Below, piece by piece: positions 16,523-24,458 of a stretch of DNA of 34,643 nucleotides; within the stretch, counting starts at the first letter, position 1; each line of letters begins with the position of its first letter. Location of the stretch: NCBI GenBank assembly GCA_027622275.1, contig JAQBZB010000067.1:1-34643 (forward strand), given 5' to 3'. This DNA comes from Planctomycetota bacterium. Lineage in GTDB: Bacteria > Planctomycetota > Planctomycetia > Pirellulales > Pirellulaceae. The translations under genes and the position numbers were made by a program. The notes below the pieces were generated by a model that was not told the DNA's origin, did no database searches, and saw only the letters and a program-made list of their open reading frames with translations.

Positions 16523-18631
16523 TCATTCGCTGGCGCGGTGGGGCTCGAACATGGTGAGCTGTGATTGTTTTGTGCGGCGGATCGCATCGCAAGCCGCGCG
16601 ATAGAGCGTCTCTTGGCTGGAAAGGCTTGGCTGCGCGTCCGGAACGATCATCTCGTAACCACCATCAGGCAACAAGCGGCGAGCTTTCTTCGTGTCGCGG
16701 AAATAAGTATCCAAGATGTTGATCAAGCGCCGGCGCGCCGCCGTATCTTCGACCGGCGTGAGCAACTCGACACGGCGGTCCAGATTGCGAGGCATCCAGT
16801 CGGCGCTGGAAATGTAAACTCGCTCGTCGCCGCCGTGAGAGAAGTAGAAGATGCGGGCATGCTCGAGGAAGCGGTCGATAATGCTGATCGCTTCAATGTT
16901 CTCGCTCAGCCCTTTGACTCCAGGGCGAAGGCAGCAGATACCGCGAATGTTGAGCTTGACGCTCACTCCCGCTTGCGACGCCGCATAGAGAGCTTCGATG
17001 ATTTGCGGATCGACGAGCGAATTCAACTTGATCACGATGTGTGCTTTCTGTCCCTGTTGCTTGCGTTTTGTCTCGGCTTCAATCATTTCGATGAGCTTGT
17101 CGCGTAAGCCGGTCGGTGCGGCCTCGATCTTGCGATATCGGCGCGGTTGCGAATAGCCGGTAATGGCATTGAAAAAGCTCGTCGCGTCGGCCCCCAGCTC
17201 CTCGTTGCAAGTCATCAAGCTGATGTCGCTGTAGATCCGCGCCGTGACTTCGTTATAGTTTCCGGTGCCGAAGTGGATGTAGCGTTGAATGCCATGCGGT
17301 TCGCGGCGGATGATCAAACAGATCTTGGCGTGCGTCTTGAGTCCCTTGACGCCGTAAATCACTTGCGCGTCGGCTTGTTCCAACAGCTTGGCACCTTCGA
17401 TGTTACTCGCCTCGTCGAAGCGGGCCTTCAGTTCGACGATCGCGGTGACATACTTCCCGCGCTGGGCCGCGCGAGCGAGCGCGGCAACGATCGGGCTGTT
17501 GCGGCTGGTCCGATAGAGCGTCTGCTTGATCGCCAACACATCGGGATCTTCCGCCGCCTCCTCGATCAACCGGACGACCGGATCGAAACTGTCGTACGGG
17601 TGGCAGAGCAACACGTCGTGCTGCGAGATGATGTCGAACATGCTGACGGTCGGATCGATGTCGACCGGCGGCTGCGGCGGCCACGGCTCGAGCTTGAGCG
17701 CGTCGAAGCCGTTGAGGTCCGTCAGTGCCATGAAGTCGGACAACACCAGCGGCCCCGGCTGTTTGAAGACGTCTTCATCCGGCACCTCCAGCACCTCTTG
17801 CAGGAAGGCGAGCAATTCAGGACTCGTATACGCGGCGATCGCCAGCCGCACGCAGTCGGTCGTCTTGCGGGCGTCGAGCAAGTCTTGCATGTCCGCCAAC
17901 AGATCCGACGCGGTATCGTCGCGAATCGCGATGTCGGCATTCCTGGTAATGCGAAACGGAGTACACTCCAGCACTTCCTCGCCAGGGAAGAAACGGTCGG
18001 CGAACATGCTGACGGCGTCTTCCAACAACATATACGAGTAGCCGCCCTCGGAATGCAGCGTCAGGAATCGCCGGGCTCCGCGCCCGAACGGGATCACCGC
18101 GAATCGTGCCTGCTCACCATCGCCAGCCTGCGGTGCCAGCCGAACACAAACATTGAGCGTGTGATTGATCAGACGCGGGAAGTCGTCGGCGGAACTGGTG
18201 GCCAAAGGCGAGAAGATGGGATAGATGTCGTTCAGGAAGACCTGCGCGGCCGACTGCGATTGCCGCTCGGTCATCTGTTCGGGCCGGATTCGTCGGATGC
18301 CATGCTGCTCCAAGCCCGGCTCGATTTCCGTCATGAAGCAAGCGTACTGGTCGGCCGTCATCCGGCGCACCCGCTGTCGAATGGCGGCGAGTTGCTGGGC
18401 AGGCGTCATTCCCGCCGGATCGGGCCTGGTGACACCTCGATCCGTCAGAATCTGCAAGCCGCCGACGCGGACCATGAAGAATTCGTCCATGTTCGAGCCG
18501 CTGATGGCGATGAACTTCAGTCGCTCCAAGAGCGGGATGGTCGGGTCGCAGGCTTCGTCCAGCACGCGCTGGTTGAACTCGAGCCAACTGAGTTCGCGAT
18601 TGATGTATCTGCTCGATGTATCGTCGCTCAT
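16523..18631 (-). CDS. ppk1: Polyphosphate kinase 1
   Basis: A 702-residue enzyme that makes polyphosphate from ATP, reversibly. The N-terminal domain opens with YINRELSWLEFNQRVLDEA. The two catalytic-domain histidines are H434 in KTHAKICLI, the expected autophosphorylation site, and H591 in RFLEHARIFYF; both match the positions known in E. coli PPK1 within one residue. The C-terminal HGGDERVYISSADWMPRNLD is also conserved. Length is normal for the family. It starts 6 bp after the ppx stop and is followed by sixA. Confidence 0.97.
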   Translation of the reverse strand: MSDDTSSRYINRELSWLEFNQRVLDEACDPTIPLLERLKFIAISGSNMDEFFMVRVGGLQILTDRGVTRPDPAGMTPAQQLAAIRQRVRRMTADQYACFMTEIEPGLEQHGIRRIRPEQMTERQSQSAAQVFLNDIYPIFSPLATSSADDFPRLINHTLNVCVRLAPQAGDGEQARFAVIPFGRGARRFLTLHSEGGYSYMLLEDAVSMFADRFFPGEEVLECTPFRITRNADIAIRDDTASDLLADMQDLLDARKTTDCVRLAIAAYTSPELLAFLQEVLEVPDEDVFKQPGPLVLSDFMALTDLNGFDALKLEPWPPQPPVDIDPTVSMFDIISQHDVLLCHPYDSFDPVVRLIEEAAEDPDVLAIKQTLYRTSRNSPIVAALARAAQRGKYVTAIVELKARFDEASNIEGAKLLEQADAQVIYGVKGLKTHAKICLIIRREPHGIQRYIHFGTGNYNEVTARIYSDISLMTCNEELGADATSFFNAITGYSQPRRYRKIEAAPTGLRDKLIEMIEAETKRKQQGQKAHIVIKLNSLVDPQIIEALYAASQAGVSVKLNIRGICCLRPGVKGLSENIEAISIIDRFLEHARIFYFSHGGDERVYISSADWMPRNLDRRVELLTPVEDTAARRRLINILDTYFRDTKKARRLLPDGGYEMIVPDAQPSLSSQETLYRAACDAIRRTKQSQLTMFEPHRASE

Positions 18632-18637
18632 GCTTGT

Positions 18638-20224
18638 CTATCCCGCCTCGCCGCGTAGTGCTCGTAACTGAACCTGCAATCCAAAGACCTCTTCAAACAT
18701 CGAAGCGTTTTGCCGCAGGGCAAGTTGTTCGAGCGACACGTCCTGGACGTTCGGCACCGAGATCACCATACGATTTCCTTTAATCTCACAGCGAATGTTG
18801 TTGATCCGCTGGCTGCGGGAATCGTTCAGCGCGACTGCGATTCTCAACATCGCCGCCAACTTCGAAACGGCGACGCGCTCGTCGCGCTCCAACGTTGCAT
18901 ACCCTTCGTGACTTGGTTGCGGCGAAGCCCGGCGGTAGTAGCGGGCCACAATGGCGGCGAGCAGCACTTCCTTGCGTCCAAGGCCGAACAGCTCGCTGTT
19001 GCGGATCAGGTACATCGTGTGTTTGTGGTGGCTCGCAAAACCGACATACAATCCGATCTCGTGCAGCAGCGCGGCGATGTACAAGATGACCGCATAGCGA
19101 TGCTCCAGCTGGTGCAGTGAACGAAGCTGATCGAACAGCTGCCGTGCCGTCTCGGCAACCTGCCGGGCGTGCGGCTCGTCGAAGTGGAACTTGCGGCCGA
19201 GTTCGACTCCCGAGCGAATGATTTGATTGCTGAACTCTTCTGTCCAGACGGCATCGCTGGCCATCCCCTTCAGCAATCCATCGCGAAGGTTCGTGTTCGT
19301 CACGAGAACATTCTTCAGTTTAAAAGCCCGCGCGAGCTGAACGTAGGTGAGCAAAGCGGGGCCCACGGTGTCGGCATCGGGATAGCTGAGCGCAAACTTG
19401 CGGACCAATTGGTCCTCGGACATCGCGAGGATGCGATCGGTGAACTTCTCCAAGGCTGCGAGCGGCACTCGCGCCAATTGTTTCGGGTTCCAGTCGGGAA
19501 TCAAGTGATAGGTCGCAAACCGCATGTCGCCCCCGAGAGCGATCATCTCGCTCGATTCATCCGGCGTGACATGCTCCAGGATTTGATCGACGGTTCGCTC
19601 GATCTGGCTCTCCATGAACTCTTGTACTTTGCCCTCCGGAGCGTTATACGCTTCGAGCGTTTCACGCAATCGCAACGAACCGAGTCGATACGAATTTGAA
19701 TACAACACGTTTCGATCGTGTACCACGAGCAATTCCGTACTGCCGCCGCCGACCTCGATGACGATCGTTTTACCGGTCTGCAGCGCCGGTTCGGATCGGA
19801 GATACGGCAAGATGCCGAGGTAGGTAATGCGAGTCTCTTCGGCTTCGTCGATTGGCTCGATTTGCAGTCCAGTCGCAATATAAATGCGATCGAGAAAGGC
19901 GAGCCGGTTGGCCGCTTCGCGCACCGCGCTCGTTGCGATCACGCGGATCTGCTCAGGCGAGACGATTTGATACTCGGCCAGCATCTGCCGATAGCTGCGC
20001 AAGACATGCACACAATCTTCGATCGTCGTCTTGCCAATACGACCGGTCGTGAAGGTATTTTTGCCCAAGCTGACGGCTTGTTGCAATGTCTCCAGCACTC
20101 GCACGCCACCTTGCGCATCGATCTCGGCGATCGCCATTCGAATCGACGTCGTCCCGATGTCGATGACGGCGACTGGCTTGGGAGCCGCGGAGCGAGGTTG
20201 TACGTCTTCCAGTCCCTGTGACAT
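18638..20224 (-). CDS. ppx: Exopolyphosphatase / guanosine pentaphosphatase (Ppx/GppA) with HD-like domain
   Basis: A 528-residue enzyme that releases phosphate from polyphosphate ends or acts on pppGpp. The N-terminal ASKHA ATPase-fold domain shows VIDIGTTSIRMAIAEI (from about residue 20) and EVGGGSTELLV. The C-terminal half carries an HD-like helical domain with LLHEIGLYVGFASHHKHT, as in E. coli Ppx. PPX and GPPA activities cannot be separated from sequence. Placed 6 bp before ppk1, it puts polyphosphate synthesis and breakdown in one unit. Confidence 0.95.
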   Translation of the reverse strand: MSQGLEDVQPRSAAPKPVAVIDIGTTSIRMAIAEIDAQGGVRVLETLQQAVSLGKNTFTTGRIGKTTIEDCVHVLRSYRQMLAEYQIVSPEQIRVIATSAVREAANRLAFLDRIYIATGLQIEPIDEAEETRITYLGILPYLRSEPALQTGKTIVIEVGGGSTELLVVHDRNVLYSNSYRLGSLRLRETLEAYNAPEGKVQEFMESQIERTVDQILEHVTPDESSEMIALGGDMRFATYHLIPDWNPKQLARVPLAALEKFTDRILAMSEDQLVRKFALSYPDADTVGPALLTYVQLARAFKLKNVLVTNTNLRDGLLKGMASDAVWTEEFSNQIIRSGVELGRKFHFDEPHARQVAETARQLFDQLRSLHQLEHRYAVILYIAALLHEIGLYVGFASHHKHTMYLIRNSELFGLGRKEVLLAAIVARYYRRASPQPSHEGYATLERDERVAVSKLAAMLRIAVALNDSRSQRINNIRCEIKGNRMVISVPNVQDVSLEQLALRQNASMFEEVFGLQVQLRALRGEAG

Positions 20225-20260
20225 GCGACTTACTTGTATCGAACGGCTGTGAAGTGTTTG

Positions 20261-21265
20261 TTAAGTGTCAGCTTTAGTTTTTTGCGTGGTAAATGTTTTT
20301 TCGGCCCACGCGGCGCACCCCATAACGCCCGCGTCATCACCCAGCTTTGCCGCCACGACTTTGAACGTATCAACGAACGAAGGCATGACCGCCTTGCGTG
20401 CCGCGGACGCCACCGCTTCGACATACAGCTCGGGCATGGCCTCGACCAATCCGCCGCCCAACACAATGATATCCGGACAAAGCAGATGCACACACGAACC
20501 GACCGCGGTCCCTAAGACTCTGGCCGCGCGTCGCACAATCTGTTCAACAGCTTTGTCTCCGGCGGCAATCGCCTCGGCCAACATGCTGCTTCGGATATCG
20601 CCGAGCGTCGTCCCCGCCAGTTTCAAGATCGTTGGAGCTTCGCCGCGGAACGCGGCCTTTGCAACTTCGGCCGAGATCGCCAAGCGACTCGCCTCGGTCT
20701 CGAGACAACCACGCAGGCCGCAACCGCAGAGCTGCCCATCCGGTGTGACCGAAACGTGCCCGATCTCCATGCAGGAATTTCGCTTGCCTCGGATGATCTG
20801 GCCTTCGTAAACACATCCGCCGCCGATGCCCGTGCCGGGAAAGATACCCAGAGCCGTTCGCGCGGACTTGGCCGCGCCGAACCGATACTCGCCATAGACA
20901 CCGGCATCCACATCGTTCAGCACGACCACAGGGCGATCGAATTCCTTGTGAAGCAGCTTGGCGAGCGGGACATTCTGCCAATTCAGGTTGACTGCTTCGA
21001 GTACGATCCCCTTCTCTTGATCGACAGGCCCCGGAATCCCGACGCCGATCCCGGAGACTTGATCCGGTTCAACCTTTGCCTCCACCAACGCTTCTCGAAT
21101 CGTCCGAATCATACGGCTCGTGACCGAATCGGCACCTTCAGTACCCTTGGTCCGACGTCGCTTTCTTCCGATCGGCTTGAATTCCGCGTCGTACACCGTT
21201 GCCAGCATCTTCGTGCCGCCAAGGTCCAACCCGACCCAAATGTTTGTTTTTTCCACCGTGGACAT
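20261..21265 (-). CDS. ROK family sugar kinase (glucokinase-like)
   Basis: A 334-residue kinase that likely phosphorylates glucose or a related sugar. The phosphate-binding loop is GLDLGGTK (residues 13-20), the second is FPGTGIGGG, and the ROK zinc site is CGCGLRGCLE after MEIGHVSV. These fit ATP-dependent ROK glucokinases. The gene is 36 bp upstream of ppx and could head the polyphosphate operon, which raises the question of polyphosphate as donor. However, known polyphosphate glucokinases, as I recall them, lack the zinc motif, so ATP is the more likely donor. Confidence 0.88.
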   Translation of the reverse strand: MSTVEKTNIWVGLDLGGTKMLATVYDAEFKPIGRKRRRTKGTEGADSVTSRMIRTIREALVEAKVEPDQVSGIGVGIPGPVDQEKGIVLEAVNLNWQNVPLAKLLHKEFDRPVVVLNDVDAGVYGEYRFGAAKSARTALGIFPGTGIGGGCVYEGQIIRGKRNSCMEIGHVSVTPDGQLCGCGLRGCLETEASRLAISAEVAKAAFRGEAPTILKLAGTTLGDIRSSMLAEAIAAGDKAVEQIVRRAARVLGTAVGSCVHLLCPDIIVLGGGLVEAMPELYVEAVASAARKAVMPSFVDTFKVVAAKLGDDAGVMGCAAWAEKTFTTQKTKADT

Positions 21266-21309
21266 CCAATTTGTCTTTCAGGAAAAGAGCCGAATCTTTC
21301 CGAGCCGAA

Positions 21310-21315
21310 ATTATA
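21310..21315 (-). promoter_or_regulatory. Candidate -10 element for the ROK-ppx-ppk1-sixA operon
   Basis: On the minus strand this is a perfect TATAAT, 44 bp before the ROK kinase ATG. I see no convincing -35 hexamer at 16-18 bp upstream, so the call rests on the -10 alone. Confidence 0.4.
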
Positions 21316-21403
21316 CTTGTTGCTTTTAGGCGACCGATGTCGCTCCACGGATCAGGATAACCAAGCGAACAGCCCAACGGGAGTGCGGCAGGAATCCATC
21401 GTA

Positions 21404-21750
21404 TTAGGACAATGCCAGGAAGGACGCCAGCGGGTCAGCTTCAAACGAATGGATGTCCGACAACCGTGACCGCAGGAGGGCCGCCACGTCCTCTGTGGTG
21501 CAGTTGCCAAGTCGAACCCAAATGACCTTTGGTGGATGCCCAAACAGGAGAGCCCGCTGCTGAAAGTCGGTGTCCTTCGACACAATGACAAACCCATATC
21601 TCGCCGCATACGCCCACACATCCGAATCCGGTGACGAAGTGAAACCAACCTCGCGGAACCAACCTCGCGGACATGAGCCGATCCTGGGAACTCAGCGATC
21701 AGAGAAGTGACGAGACGATGGGACAGGTTTTGGTCAAACAGCATTTTCAT
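21404..21750 (-). pseudogene. DUF5615 PIN-like toxin gene, frameshifted by a 14-bp tandem duplication
   Basis: The frame starts at the ATG at 21750 (MKMLFDQNLSHRLV) and reads as DUF5615 to HVREVG. It then shifts into unrelated sequence. In another frame the family continues as WAYAARYGFVIVSKDTDFQQ and ends in EADPLASFLALS at 21404. The cause is visible: AACCAACCTCGCGG occurs twice in tandem (21643-21656 and 21657-21670). Deleting one copy joins the halves as HVREVGFTSSPDSDVWAYAA, a 110-residue protein of the expected length. DUF5615 proteins are PIN-like putative RNase toxins. The start overlaps the antitoxin stop by ATGA. Confidence 0.88.
21643..21670. repeat. 14-bp tandem duplication inside the DUF5615 gene
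   Basis: Two perfect abutting copies of AACCAACCTCGCGG. The length is not a multiple of three, so the duplication alone explains the frameshift. Two perfect copies suggest a recent event, and slippage could reverse it. Confidence 0.95.
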
Positions 21751-21974
21751 GCGGCTGGGACCACCCTCAGCCTCCGTTCCCGGTCGGCCGCATAAGCCAA
21801 GCAAGCGCGAACATCATCAGCTGTAAGGTCCGGGAAATCATTCAAGATCTCCTCAATGGACATGCCGGATGCCAGGTATTCCAACACGTCTTGAACCGTA
21901 ATCCGGAGGCCGCGAATGCATGGCTGACCACTCCGTTTGTCTGGTTCGATTGTGATCAAATGCGAGTAAGTCAT
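21747..21974 (-). CDS. DUF433 antitoxin
   Basis: A 75-residue DUF433 protein. The typical pattern is ITIEPDKRSGQPCIRGLRIT, then VQDVLEYLASGMSIEEILND and FPDLTADDVRACLAYAADRE. DUF433 proteins have a short winged/helix-turn-helix-like fold and are usually the antitoxin partner of DUF5615, with which this gene overlaps (ATGA). It is intact, whereas its toxin is frameshifted. Confidence 0.9.
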   Translation of the reverse strand: MTYSHLITIEPDKRSGQPCIRGLRITVQDVLEYLASGMSIEEILNDFPDLTADDVRACLAYAADRERRLRVVPAA

Positions 21975-21980
21975 TCCCGA

Positions 21981-22009
21981 AGCCTATCCTGTCCGGTAAA
22001 AAACGTCAA
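21981..22009 (-). promoter_or_regulatory. Candidate promoter of the DUF433/DUF5615 pair
   Basis: Reading on the minus strand: TTGACG (22009-22004), a 17-bp spacer, then TAGGCT (21986-21981). The -10 ends 6 bp before the DUF433 ATG, so the transcript would be leaderless or nearly so. The -35 is close to consensus and the -10 is weaker. Confidence 0.42.
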
Positions 22010-22128
22010 CGAATACCCAGCTTTGCCAAACATCCAACTTGCCATGTGCGGCCTCCGCGAATTACGCTTAACACGCATCGACACGCTCGTCTGAACGCGA
22101 TCACGTCGCCACCGGGAGATTTGTAATT

Positions 22129-23586
22129 ATGCGCAGTCAGCGACCGCAAGCTCCAACCACGCCTCACGCTTTCGTGAATTTCAACGCCCGCCGACGCGAA
22201 GGTCTGTCGCTTGTCAGCCGCCGCGGGATGTTAAAGACAGGATTTGTCGGCATCGCTGGTCTTACCCTGCCAGCCCTGTTAAAGAACCGAGCAGAAGCCG
22301 CGGCTGCGGGGAAGCCGATCGGTGGCAAGAGCGTCATTCTGCTGTGGATGGCAGGTGGTCCGAGTCATATCGACACCTGGGATCCCAAGCCAACTCGGCC
22401 GATCGAAAATCGCGGCCCCTTCGGCGTGATCCAGACCAAGCTGCCTGGAGTTCAAATTTGCGAGCATCTTCCCAAACAAGCGGCCATGCTCGACAAGTTC
22501 ACCATTTTGCGCAGCGTCGACGCACGCAATAGCAGCCACCAGCCGAACATGGTCTTTCAATCGGGCAACCTGGAAGCCACTCCTCGCACCAACCCCAAGG
22601 GAGACATGTATCCGGCGATCGGCTCGATCGTGGCCAAGCATCATGGCGCGAACTCGCCCGGAATGCCGCCCTACGTGGCCTTTCAGACCGACAAAACGCA
22701 CGTTGGTTATAGCGGCTACCTCGGCAAGCAGTACGATCCTTTCATCGCGCAGCAAGCGGCGAAGTTGCCTATTTACACGAACGTCGGTGTCGACACCGGA
22801 CAAGTCGGCGGCGCGAACTTGTTCGATCTGCCGCTCGGCCTGTCGCAAGATCGCATTTACGATCGCCGCTCACTGCTCAATCAGTTTGACCGACTGCAAA
22901 GTGATCTTGATCGACAAGGCTCGATGAACGCGCTCGATACCTATTCGCAACAAGCGGTGGACATGGTGCTTGGCAGCCGCGCCCGCGAAGCTTTCGACAT
23001 CACTCGCGAGCCGCAACCGACACGCGACCGCTTCGGCGATCACCTGTGGTGCCAAGAAGCGTTAATGGCTCGACGGCTCGTGGAGGCCGGCGCGAGCTTT
23101 GTCACGCTCGACCTGAGCTATCACCGTGCATCGGGGACGTGGGACAACCACGGCGACAACATTCCTCCCTACGGCGGCATCAAGAACGGACTCGGCCCCT
23201 TGCTGCCATTGTTCGATCACTTGATCACGACGTTGGTCACCGATCTCGAAGAACGCGGTCTGCTTGACGACTGCTTGGTGATCGCGATGGGTGAGTTTGG
23301 CCGCAGCCCGCAGATCGGCACGCAAGGCAGCACCGATGGCCGTAACCACTGGCCGGTTGTCATGTCGATGTGCTTGGCCGGCGGCGGATATCGACATGGC
23401 CAAGTTGTCGGCGCGTCAGAAAGTGACGGCGGCCAAATCGCCGATCGTCCGGTCACCCCTGGCGATCTCGCGGCCACGATCTATCGGCACATGGGCGTCC
23501 CGCTCGACACCACCTACGAAGACGAACGCGGCCGCCCGCGCTACGCCGTCCAAAACAACGGCCAGCCGCTGCATGAGTTGGGCTAG
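22129..23586 (+). CDS. DUF1501 family exported protein
   Basis: A 485-residue protein of the DUF1501 family, abundant in planctomycetes and related in fold to sulfatases/alkaline phosphatases. A Tat-like signal, SRRGMLKTGFVGIAGLTLPA (about residues 24-43), directs export. Family landmarks include LLWMAGGPSHIDTWDPKP near residue 71, DNHGDN, and MGEFGRSPQIG and GRNHWP toward the C-terminus. DUF1501 genes usually follow a DUF1549/DUF1553 cytochrome-like gene; no such partner is here, so this copy is solitary. The substrate is unknown. GGGAG precedes the ATG. Confidence 0.92.
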   Translation: MRSQRPQAPTTPHAFVNFNARRREGLSLVSRRGMLKTGFVGIAGLTLPALLKNRAEAAAAGKPIGGKSVILLWMAGGPSHIDTWDPKPTRPIENRGPFGVIQTKLPGVQICEHLPKQAAMLDKFTILRSVDARNSSHQPNMVFQSGNLEATPRTNPKGDMYPAIGSIVAKHHGANSPGMPPYVAFQTDKTHVGYSGYLGKQYDPFIAQQAAKLPIYTNVGVDTGQVGGANLFDLPLGLSQDRIYDRRSLLNQFDRLQSDLDRQGSMNALDTYSQQAVDMVLGSRAREAFDITREPQPTRDRFGDHLWCQEALMARRLVEAGASFVTLDLSYHRASGTWDNHGDNIPPYGGIKNGLGPLLPLFDHLITTLVTDLEERGLLDDCLVIAMGEFGRSPQIGTQGSTDGRNHWPVVMSMCLAGGGYRHGQVVGASESDGGQIADRPVTPGDLAATIYRHMGVPLDTTYEDERGRPRYAVQNNGQPLHELG

Positions 23587-23590
23587 TTCC

Positions 23591-23728
23591 GTAGGGCGGT
23601 CTGCGGCCGCAAATTGTAGACGGCACACTCCGTGTGCCGAATTCCGCACACGGAGCGTGCCGTCTACATTGTGCGTAAAATAACACCAAACCCGCGGATA
23701 ACTGATGTAGGGCGGTCTGCGGCCGCAA
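23591..23728. repeat. Hairpin and 22-bp direct repeats downstream of DUF1501
   Basis: GTAGGGCGGTCTGCGGCCGCAA occurs twice as a direct repeat (23591-23612 and 23707-23728). Between the copies, 23615-23668 forms a long hairpin whose arms are TGTAGACGGCAC...GTGTGC and GCACAC...GTGCCGTCTACA. It begins just after the DUF1501 stop and could act as a terminator, though no T-run follows. The rest of the gap up to the cupin gene (23729-23876) shows nothing I can name. Confidence 0.6.
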
Positions 23729-23876
23729 TGGTATGGGCCGGCGGATGAGCATTAACAGCGTGCCTCGAGTCGAGTTTGGTGCCGTTAGACCGACGACATC
23801 ACCAAATGCCTTCGGGATTGCGAACGGTGCCAACACCTTCTTCCCGATAAACTAACTCAATCGATTCAGTGGCTGG

Positions 23877-23882
23877 TATATT
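23877..23882 (+). promoter_or_regulatory. Candidate -10 element for the cupin gene
   Basis: TATATT, 42 bp before the cupin ATG. No good -35 is visible, so this is a weak call. Confidence 0.3.
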
Positions 23883-23924
23883 GCGGCAGAACTGGCAGCG
23901 TCAGACACACGGAGAAGCAAAGTC

Positions 23925-24254
23925 ATGTCCAAATACATCGTCCGTCGCGAAGACTGCTCCAAACACAACATTTTCCCCGGCGTCGATATCTTCACGGCGG
24001 CAGGCGAACGGATGATGCTCTCTTTCGTCGAGTTTGCACCTCGCGCAATCGTCGAGTTGCACAGCCATCCGCACGAGCAAATGGGACTGCTGCTGGCAGG
24101 CGAATTGACGTTCACGATCGGCGACGAAGAGCATGTCGTTCAGCCCGGCCAGATGTGGCGAATTCCTGGTGGCGTGCCCCACAAGGCGATCGCGGGCGAT
24201 GGGCCGGTCCAGGCGCTCGATGTCTTTTGCCCAATTCGCGAGGACTATTTGTAA
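23925..24254 (+). CDS. Cupin domain protein
   Basis: A 109-residue single-domain cupin. Motif 1 is HSHPHEQMGLLLAGELTF (G...HxH...E-like pattern) and motif 2 is PGQMWRIPGGVPHKA. The conserved His and Glu positions suggest metal binding. Such small cupins are enzymes, sugar-binding proteins or stress proteins; the function cannot be told. GGAG lies about 10 bp before the ATG. The aroF attenuator promoter begins 20 bp after its stop. Confidence 0.85.
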   Translation: MSKYIVRREDCSKHNIFPGVDIFTAAGERMMLSFVEFAPRAIVELHSHPHEQMGLLLAGELTFTIGDEEHVVQPGQMWRIPGGVPHKAIAGDGPVQALDVFCPIREDYL

Positions 24255-24274
24255 TCGCAACCGGCAGCCTGGAC

Positions 24275-24302
24275 TTGCAAATCGTGGCAGCCCGTTCATA
24301 AT
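24275..24302 (+). promoter_or_regulatory. Candidate promoter for the aromatic leader and aroF
   Basis: TTGCAA (24275-24280), a 16-bp spacer, and CATAAT (24297-24302). Transcription would begin near 24308, just before the leader-peptide ribosome site AAGGA (24310-24314). This is a tight but workable fit. Confidence 0.5.
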
Positions 24303-24321
24303 AGCAGCTAAGGATAAATCG

Positions 24322-24396
24322 ATGGCAACCTTCTATTTCTACTTCTTCTGGTATTTGTTTAGCCCTCGGGTTCGACGGGCCGGAGGAGGTGTGTAG
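24322..24396 (+). CDS. Aromatic-rich leader peptide of the aroF attenuator
   Basis: A 24-codon frame with AAGGA 7 bp upstream. Residues 4-13 read FYFYFFWYLF: five Phe, three Tyr and one Trp in ten codons. The rest is SPRVRRAGGGV, then TAG. Such a density of regulated codons is the mark of a ribosome-sensing leader (as in trpL or pheL). A strong intrinsic terminator follows at 24422-24458, and the next gene makes the first enzyme of aromatic synthesis. The peptide itself probably has no other role. The leader ends in GGAGGAGGTG, a strong Shine-Dalgarno-like stretch that could pause ribosomes. Confidence 0.88.
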   Translation: MATFYFYFFWYLFSPRVRRAGGGV

Positions 24397-24433
24397 CCTC
24401 GATCCTTTTCCAAGGAAATCCAAAGCCCTGAGG
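24364..24433 (+). promoter_or_regulatory. Possible antiterminator pairing for aroF attenuation
   Basis: CCTCGGG (24364-24370) can pair with CCTGAGG (24427-24433), the 5' arm of the terminator, over seven base pairs including one G-U. The same upstream segment can instead fold locally with 24373-24380 (GCCCTCG with CGACGGGC). Thus two mutually exclusive structures exist, as attenuation needs. I have not computed energies, so the exact choice of partners is uncertain. Confidence 0.5.
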
Positions 24434-24458
24434 ACCAAGTGTTCCTCAGGGCTTTTTT
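24422..24458 (+). terminator. Intrinsic terminator of the aroF attenuator
   Basis: A perfect 13-bp stem, AAAGCCCTGAGGA (24422-24434) with TCCTCAGGGCTTT (24443-24455), closed by an 8-base loop, with a run of six T ending at 24458. It lies 25 bp after the leader stop and more than 200 bp before the aroF start at 24667, so it ends transcripts before aroF. Confidence 0.93.

Noticed and set aside
17147-18658. A plus-strand open frame of about 500 codons opposite ppk1
   Set aside because: It lies antisense to clearly conserved ppk1 and its translation is rich in Arg, Asp, His and Gln with no domain; it is a shadow of high-GC codon use.
20261-21265. Calling the ROK protein a polyphosphate glucokinase
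   Set aside because: It keeps the ROK zinc motif CGCGLRGCLE and I see no polyphosphate-binding signature; operon position alone is not enough.
21643-21670. Phase-variable switch as a firm claim
   Set aside because: Only two repeat units are present; slippage is possible but nothing shows that switching happens.
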